NCBI GenBank assembly: GCA_030267965.1
Contig: BRYA01000619.1
Coordinates: forward strand, 13,183 to 26,895
Length of the DNA stretch: 13,713 nt
DNA from: Triparma columacea
Taxonomy: Eukaryota; Sar; Bolidophyceae; Parmales; Triparmaceae
Direction of reading: 5' to 3'
This document shows, in pieces, positions 9,101-13,713 of this stretch (position 1 is its first letter; every line of letters starts with the position of its first letter). Under the pieces are notes generated by a model. The model made no database searches. It saw only the letters and a list, made by a program, of their open reading frames with translations, and was not told the DNA's origin. Made by a program: the position numbers and the translations under genes.

Positions 9101-12100
9101 GTGGTTAAGGCCCATGCTTGAGGAGATAGTTATGAAACTATTTATGAAGTCTAACTTAGGCTTAAAGGCAAGGGTGTCTGTTGGTGCTGCGACAAGCATG
9201 GTCGATTTGTTGACTGATGTGTATGTGACACATAAGTTTTGGAGCAATAAGAAATATGGGTACTTCAAGGCATCTTTGGCAAGTTTGGCAGTGTCAATTG
9301 GGATACAAATGTTTACTGTTTGGGTACAGAACAGGAAGTTGGGGATGAAAAGGGTGTTGATGGAGTTGATTCCAATTTTGATTGGGTTTAAACCTGCTGT
9401 TGATGCTTACAGAGTGGCAACTGGAGCAAAGCAAGAGGTTGGTGCTGCACTTCCACCAATGATTGAAATGACAGTTATGAAAGTGGTTGAAATATTTGCC
9501 GAGGCAATTCCTGGAGTTATCATCCAACTTATGGCTATAGCAACTAGTGACAAAAATGTTGGAACTTCAGCATGGCTTTCAGTTGCAGTGTCAGCAATTA
9601 CAACAGGCTTTGCCTCAGCAACAATTAGTTATGATTGGGACACAGACCCTTTTAATAGAGAACAGGCACCAGACTTCTATGGGTACATACCAGCACAAGC
9701 AAGCAAGAGAACAGTAGTATTCGTTTCCATGATGCTGTTAACAGCAGGGATGCTTCTCATAAGATGTACAACAATAGTTCTTCTTGGGTTAATTGGGGTT
9801 AATTGGGCCTTTCTCTACATTGGAGCTGACCTTGGGCTGTACATGTTGGTGAAAATATTGAGGGGAGACTTTTGGTACTGGATACCATTGGGTGGTAACT
9901 TAGAGGTTTTGAATAGTATTATTTGTAGAGTGCTTGTAAAGATCATTGTAGACTTCACTTCAATTGTGCACTTTCGACATCCTTATGAAGTAGGAGGATT
10001 CTATTGGTTGTTTGGTCTTCTTTTGACAATGGGAAGCCTACCAGTGTCAATATATGTAGCTTCACCTTATGTTGATAAGAGAGCAATTGATATTGCATCA
10101 TCAATTGTGAAGTGTTTCATACCAATGACCATGTGCTTTGCTGTCTTCTTTTTGAACATTGAGAAGAAGTACTGGAACACCTTCTGGAGTACACAGAGGT
10201 CAAAGGATATGTCAATGGCATACTTCCTTGAAGGAGAAAATGATGCAATGAAGATTGTGGTCTTTGGAAGCTCAAGGAATCATTGGGTCTCAATTGAAGG
10301 CGAGTTAAGAAAGTGGATTGAGTCAAACTGGGCTAAATGGGAAGAGGAGCAGCCAGAGTGGTTTACTGATGTTTTTAAAGCAACAGTACCTGTAGATTTC
10401 ATTCCATCAGATGGAGATGCTAGAAGGATAGAGAGTGTTAGGAGAGCAAGTGTCGATGCTGAAGCTGAGGATGGTATAGCAGGTGCTTTGAGAGAAAGTA
10501 TTAGGAGAGCAAGTGTTGGCTTGGACAACGGAGGCGCATTGGTTACTTCACATGCTGTGAATGATACTACACAAGACTATGCAGGTTTAGATCCTAAAAA
10601 ACAAGGTCAGTTGTTAGGAGAGCAGCTGTTGGTTGCATTGAGTTTCAGGAAGAAGGGAGTGGCAAAGGAGGAGGCAGTGAGCTTATTTATGGGGTCAAAC
10701 TACGTTCTGAGACAGGCTGCAGAGAATTACGTGTTTGTCACACCAATGCTTGGCGCTGTTGTCAAGAATAAGCTGTGTAAGTTGAGGAAGGTAGAGGGTA
10801 AGGCTATAGAGCTGGGAGAGAAGGAAGGAAGGGAGATTGGAGAGTCTCTAGCAAGAAGTTTGGCTATCAATACTCAGCCAGTTGCTGCTGTTGATGCCTT
10901 CATATTAAATTTTCCTGCTCTACAGGAGCTTGATGAGGAATATAAATGGTTCAGACCTATGCTTGAGACGATTAGCTACAGGCTTTTGGAGGAAGTTCCT
11001 TGGGGGTTGAAGGCGAGAGTGACTGTTGGGGCTATTACTAGTATGTCTGATCTGCTGACTGATGTGTATGTGACATACATGTTTTGGAGTGATGAGAAGT
11101 ATGGGTACTTTAAGGCTTCTTTGGCAAGTTTGGTAGTGTCAATTGGGATTCAGATTTTTGTTGTTTGGGGACAGTACAGGAAGTTGGGGATGACAAGGGT
11201 GTTGCGGGAGTGTACTCCTATCTTGCTTGGGTACAAGCCTGCAGTTGATGCTTACAGGGTAGCAACTGGAGCAAAGCAAGAGGTTGGAGCTACAATTGAC
11301 CCAATGCTAGAGATGACAACCATGAAATGTGTTGAGATGTTTGCTGAGGCAATCCCTGGAGTGATCATCCAACTTATGGCTATATCCACCAGTGACAAAA
11401 AAGATGTTGGAACTTCAGCATGGCTTTCAGTTGCAGTGTCAGCGATTACAACAGGCTTTGCCTCAGCAACAATTAGTTATGACTGGGACACAGACCCTGG
11501 TTTGAGAGAACGCACACCAGACTTCTATGGGTACATACCTGCAAAAGCAAGCAAGAGAACAGTAGTGTTTGTGTCCATGTTGCTCTTATCAGCGGGGATG
11601 CTTCTAATAAGGTGTACAACAATAGTTCTTCTTGGATTGATGGGAGGTAGCTGGGCCTTTCTCTACATTGGAGCCGACCTTGGGCTGTACATGTTGGTGA
11701 AAATATTGAGGGGAGACTTTTGGTACTGGATGCCATTGGGGGGTAAGGCAGAGATTGTGAATAGTATTCTTTGCAGAGTGATCATAAAGATCATTGTGGA
11801 CTTTACTTCAATTGTGCAGTTTAGAAATCCTACTGAAGTGGGGGGAGCCTATTGGTTGTTTGGTCTTATGTTGACAATGGGAAGCCTGCCAGGGACAATA
11901 TTCATAGCTTCACCTTATGTTAGCGAGAATGCAATTTACATTGCATCATCAATTATGAACTATTTCATACTAATAACCACCCTATGCTTTGCTGTCTTCT
12001 TTTTGAACATTGAAAAGAAGTACTGGCACACCTTCTGGAGTATACAAAAATCAAAGGACTATTCTATGGCATACTTCCTTGAAGGAAAAAGTGATGAAAT

Positions 12101-12479
12101 GAAATTTGTAGTCTTCACAAATTCAAGGCATCAATGGGTCTCAATCGATGGAGAAATTAAGAAATGGGTTGAGTTGAACTGGGCAAAATGGGAAGAGGAG
12201 CAGCCAGAGTGGTTTACTGATGCAAATAAAGCTTATGTGCCAGTTGAGTTCATTCCAGGAGATGGAGATGCTAGAAGGAGAGAGAGTGTAAGGAGGGCAA
12301 GTGTTGATGCTGAAGCTGAGGGTGATCTAGCAGGAAATTTTAGAGCAAGTATTAGGAGAGCAAGTGTTAGAGGCGCTGATGGTGAAATAATTATAGGAGT
12401 AGGAGTTGGGAAGGCTAAAGTAAGCAGTGCTGTGCCGGAAGATGAGAACGGGGAGCAACTAAAGAGTCAGCAACATTAG
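6165..12479 (+). CDS. Giant START-like multi-domain protein with two tandem XK-related-like membrane modules
   Basis: One uninterrupted 2104-residue frame; the ATG at 6165 may not be the true start because the frame is open back to about 6138 and probably continues from the upstream frame. Residues about 50-222 are START-like (KDGFVVGLTRGIYIMAE, CRVTRV, then GLLPKAAMDKAIDYL). Further START-like segments lie at about 280-468, 521-706 and 745-860. From 864 the protein is two copies of a module about 615 residues long. Each has a helical leader, then about eight hydrophobic segments with XKR-type landmarks: D-LLTDVYVT (D1014-D1018; copy 2 D1629-D1633), a Pro in IPIL, E-x-FAEAIPG-x-IIQ (1109-1121; 1724-1736), SVAVSAITTGFASATISYDW, RCTTIVLLGL and RGDFWYW. 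A soluble tail follows with WEEEQPEWFTD (from W1392 and W2009) and two RRASV motifs. XKR proteins scramble phospholipids; START domains carry lipids. Location in a membrane is near certain, the XKR assignment is by motif and topology. No signal peptide seen. Coding strand C content falls toward the telomere. Confidence 0.8.
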   Translation: MPRAPPLTILEDAMLERVGGLEKELYTKGKRVKGTLKEGIDKFLWREGDKVWGAFGVTVDKSAKGVLAEQFLHDTFARSKKHLKNNGILPRAIRNDVDGTRSLHFHSGMKVPAITNRLFEIWYVWKEAKLDNGQTAYMLGFVPLGEYYGASFTNLSKDGFVVGLTRGIYIMAEVAPKVCRVTRVQTVDLKFTGLLPKAAMDKAIDYLTKSQLIEANRLQEKFRRNWKKVDAEVRGALVERMREGVELEEDQKRVFGELEELFGGEDEEGWGPLESPYGGVKMEIMHKQQEKGEKTLGFGRAECVADCSAEEAAAWFFEYCSRERMALSREEGNPARLEIRTSGEERANEKLFATVKKLPFPLHKREFVFTYVWQKGDEDNTMSVAFVPAKEQMDYGENLGKLVKATSSGIFTAKNIEDLDGVHQCKLIFTQFLDAGGIIPVNVVNSTIPQALSAIAELRNSFKRDEEIDKAALVSLANIIKNEPQDYTDEEEDAIRKGKEFYEKCKEGRNFNDLKSPDERVKMKLVHVDGASSGTGFATTVVDASVEECAANEIVGLNSRFEMKKAKMNGITTMNVVNVNPHTLYYITTRDLGLPRFAPRDGRSKITWCKQDDGKVIIDVADTEEIDVDFPVKARNVLGKAHTVWVFEPLDPIGGVPQTSVTFTTKVDLGGAFFSSIMNKLAPGFLATVSNMRRKFDKSNEIDAFKRQQIIEKFEEIAIEGAPGIENHFDEIDGAQEISSGLSGQTLIKAEMGMGWGKTSITVRASHKEVAAFFWDFKSGVDSQFKLHRVNNKILVIKVEHKGHLTAVRFSEAGQMKTDVEMMTRQEGLGKAASKKSVIEHLGIATDAAYYFDNLLKSTEAGEQDGRRFGEQLMERLKKRKFGDSKVEVVREFIVANRALSEITEQHGFMRSMLYAVVMNKFKRRATNEGEVKSEEEARGWEIGSAMTAVMLTTATAAHAIDEWAHQFTEVQKVMNEQAWLRPMLEEIVMKLFMKSNLGLKARVSVGAATSMVDLLTDVYVTHKFWSNKKYGYFKASLASLAVSIGIQMFTVWVQNRKLGMKRVLMELIPILIGFKPAVDAYRVATGAKQEVGAALPPMIEMTVMKVVEIFAEAIPGVIIQLMAIATSDKNVGTSAWLSVAVSAITTGFASATISYDWDTDPFNREQAPDFYGYIPAQASKRTVVFVSMMLLTAGMLLIRCTTIVLLGLIGVNWAFLYIGADLGLYMLVKILRGDFWYWIPLGGNLEVLNSIICRVLVKIIVDFTSIVHFRHPYEVGGFYWLFGLLLTMGSLPVSIYVASPYVDKRAIDIASSIVKCFIPMTMCFAVFFLNIEKKYWNTFWSTQRSKDMSMAYFLEGENDAMKIVVFGSSRNHWVSIEGELRKWIESNWAKWEEEQPEWFTDVFKATVPVDFIPSDGDARRIESVRRASVDAEAEDGIAGALRESIRRASVGLDNGGALVTSHAVNDTTQDYAGLDPKKQGQLLGEQLLVALSFRKKGVAKEEAVSLFMGSNYVLRQAAENYVFVTPMLGAVVKNKLCKLRKVEGKAIELGEKEGREIGESLARSLAINTQPVAAVDAFILNFPALQELDEEYKWFRPMLETISYRLLEEVPWGLKARVTVGAITSMSDLLTDVYVTYMFWSDEKYGYFKASLASLVVSIGIQIFVVWGQYRKLGMTRVLRECTPILLGYKPAVDAYRVATGAKQEVGATIDPMLEMTTMKCVEMFAEAIPGVIIQLMAISTSDKKDVGTSAWLSVAVSAITTGFASATISYDWDTDPGLRERTPDFYGYIPAKASKRTVVFVSMLLLSAGMLLIRCTTIVLLGLMGGSWAFLYIGADLGLYMLVKILRGDFWYWMPLGGKAEIVNSILCRVIIKIIVDFTSIVQFRNPTEVGGAYWLFGLMLTMGSLPGTIFIASPYVSENAIYIASSIMNYFILITTLCFAVFFLNIEKKYWHTFWSIQKSKDYSMAYFLEGKSDEMKFVVFTNSRHQWVSIDGEIKKWVELNWAKWEEEQPEWFTDANKAYVPVEFIPGDGDARRRESVRRASVDAEAEGDLAGNFRASIRRASVRGADGEIIIGVGVGKAKVSSAVPEDENGEQLKSQQH
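8754..10598 (+). repeat. XKR-like module, copy 1 (residues about 864-1478)
   Basis: Starts at the GRRFGEQL helical leader and ends after the second RRASV motif and linker. Aligns with copy 2 at a constant offset of 615 residues through the leader and the first half of the membrane part, 616 after a one-codon insertion (KN versus KKD) and 617 in the tail. Confidence 0.88.
10599..12443 (+). repeat. XKR-like module, copy 2 (residues about 1479-2093)
   Basis: Second copy of the module, from KKQGQLLGEQL to the C-terminal tail. Identity to copy 1 is patchy: leaders are diverged, while the blocks 11404-11498 and 11652-11730 match copy 1 with two and one differences, all synonymous. Confidence 0.88.
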
Positions 12480-13319
12480 TAGGAAAAATTGATTTGATTT
12501 GTTATTGTTGTTATTATTGTGTGATTGATTTAGTTGTATGTTGAGTGCTGTGTGAGTGTTTTAGTGGATTGTGAGTATTGTGGAAGTGTAGTAGAAGTAT
12601 TGTGGGAGTGTTAAAATTGTTTGTGAGTATTGAGGAAGCGTAGAAGATAAAAGAGGGAGTGTTAAAGTGGTTTGTGAGAATTGAGGATGTGTTGTAGGTG
12701 TGTATGAAATTTTGGAGAGTTGTGGCAGTGTTATAGTGGTTTGTGAGTGTTGTGGTAGTGTTATAAATATGTATGGAGTTTTGGAGAATTGTGGAAGGGT
12801 GATTGTGGTATGTGAGTATAATGGAAGTGAAGTAGATGTGTATGGGGATGAATAAAAGTAAGGTGAGTGTAGTTGGGGTTAGGAAAGAGAAGAGAAAAAG
12901 GGTGGGACTAGGGGTTTGTGAGTATAATGAAAGTGTTAGTAGATGTATATGGAGATGAATAAAAGGAAGGTGAGTGTAAAAAAGGAGAGAAGAGAGAAGA
13001 AGAAAGGGGTGAAAGAAGTGGTTTGTGAGGATAATGGAAGTGTAGTAGATATGTATGGAGATGAATGAAGAGGTGTGAGTGTGGTTGTGGAAAGGTGAGA
13101 GGAATTAAGGAGTGAGAGTAAAAGAGAGGAGGGTATAAGGTAGAATGATGTGTGTAAGTGGAGTTGATGTGTATGAAGATGAATTAAATGAGTGTGAGTG
13201 TAGTTTTGGAGAGAAGTGAGAGAAGTTAAGGAGAGAGAGTAGAAGAGAGGAGAATATAAAGTTGAATGGTGTGTGTAAAGGTAAAGTGTGTGTAAGAGTA
13301 AAATGTGTGTGAAAATAAA
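12480..13319 (+). repeat. Subtelomeric, almost C-free region with old diverged repeats
   Basis: No open reading frame of note. The plus strand is G/T/A only, with C at 12548, 12639, 12726 and 12908. Diverged repeats are visible: a TTTGTGAG-containing unit near 12620, 12671 and 12740, and a longer unit of about 106-118 bp recurring near 12811, 12917, 13023 and 13143, each with a GATGTGTATGG-AGATGAA-like core. AATAAA occurs at 12851, 12958 and 13314 and could serve as poly(A) signals for the giant gene; this is weak evidence in A-rich DNA. Confidence 0.8.
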
Positions 13320-13684
13320 GTGTGTGAAGGGTGTTAAGTGTGTGAATTGTGTAAAGTGTGTAAAGTAAGTAAAGGGTGTAAAGGGTGTAAAGGGTGTAAA
13401 TGGTGTAAAGGGTGTAAAGGGTGTAAAGGGTATAAAGGGTGTAAAGGGTGTAAAGGGTGTAAAGGGTGTAAAGGGTGTAAAGTGTGTAGAGGGTGTAGAG
13501 GGTGTAAAGTGTGTTAAGTGGGTAAAGGGTGTAGAGGGTGTAGAGGGTGTAGAGGGTGTAGAGGGTGTACAGGGTGTAAAGGGTGTAGAGGGTGTAGAGG
13601 GTGTAAAGGGTGTAAAGGGTGTAAAGGGTGTAAAGGGTGTAAAGGGTGTAAAGGGTGTAAAGGGTGTAAAGGGTGTAAAGGGTG
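13320..13684 (+). repeat. Telomere-adjacent 9-bp satellite, 40 copies
   Basis: Unit GGGTGTAAA. Every copy from 13320 to 13679 keeps strict 9-bp register with no indels, followed by a partial GGGTG. The leftmost copies are diverged (GTGTGTGAA, TTGTGTAAA, GTAAGTAAA), the rightmost nine are identical. GGGTGTAGA variants occur in clusters (13482-13499, 13527-13562, 13581-13598). Confidence 0.97.
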
Positions 13685-13713
13685 TTAGGGTTAGGGTTAG
13701 GGTTAGGGTTAGG
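13685..13713 (+). repeat. Telomeric repeat (TTAGGG)n
   Basis: 4.8 perfect copies of TTAGGG reach the window end, G-rich strand running 5' to 3' outward, as at a right chromosome end. The junction with the satellite is GGGTGT-TAGGG, sharing one T. Confidence 0.97.

Noticed and set aside
6862..9527. Several antisense reading frames of 60-125 codons inside the giant gene
   Set aside because: Ser/Pro/Leu-rich shadows of a biased coding strand, with no independent motif.
13320..13684. Short regular repeats resembling a CRISPR-like array
   Set aside because: There are no spacers; it is a simple 9-bp tandem satellite next to a eukaryotic telomere.
1..13713. Bacterial or plasmid origin
   Set aside because: Spliced genes, eukaryotic protein families and the TTAGGG end exclude it.

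Overview
The window looks like the right-hand end of a linear nuclear chromosome from a eukaryotic microbe. It ends in (TTAGGG)n, genes carry short GT-AG introns (about 44 to 95 nt) with CTAAC-like branch sites, and intergenic spaces are small. Protein style (many G/C homopolymers, START-like repeats, large membrane fusion proteins) suggests a stramenopile alga or a relative. That placement is inference; only the eukaryotic and telomeric status is read directly.

Layout, left to right. (1) 1-2738, minus strand: a three-exon gene for a long, mostly disordered, charged protein with a possible ubiquitin-like fold. It runs off the left edge, and its last exon lies in a frame with no local start codon. 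(2) 2739-2805: a 67-bp space between divergent start codons. (3) 2806-4368, plus strand: a three-exon, 462-residue 12-TM transporter of the major facilitator superfamily, FLVCR/SLC49 branch. (4) 4369-5211: non-coding. (5) 5212-12479, plus strand: two overlapping reading frames that probably form one gene. The first (324 aa) carries a START-like segment and a repeat-rich Ser/Thr linker. The second (2104 aa, one uninterrupted frame) carries about four more START-like segments and then two tandem copies of an approximately 615-residue membrane module resembling XK-related (XKR) phospholipid scramblases. (6) 12480-13319: subtelomeric DNA with old diverged repeats. (7) 13320-13684: a 9-bp satellite of 40 in-register copies. 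(8) 13685-13713: telomere.

The START-XKR fusion is the main candidate for an undescribed system. START-like folds bind single lipids and XKR proteins move phospholipids between bilayer leaflets. One polypeptide with both, in repeated form, suggests coupled lipid capture and scrambling or lipid sensing. The two XKR-like modules keep blocks of near-identical DNA, pointing to recent duplication or gene conversion. The neighbouring FLVCR-type transporter belongs to a family whose animal members move choline or related solutes, but a functional link between the two loci is only a suggestion.

The second notable signal is compositional. After the stop codon of the giant gene the plus strand has only five C bases in 1,234 nt, up to the chromosome end. 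The gene points toward the telomere, so read-through would give an almost C-free, TERRA-like RNA.
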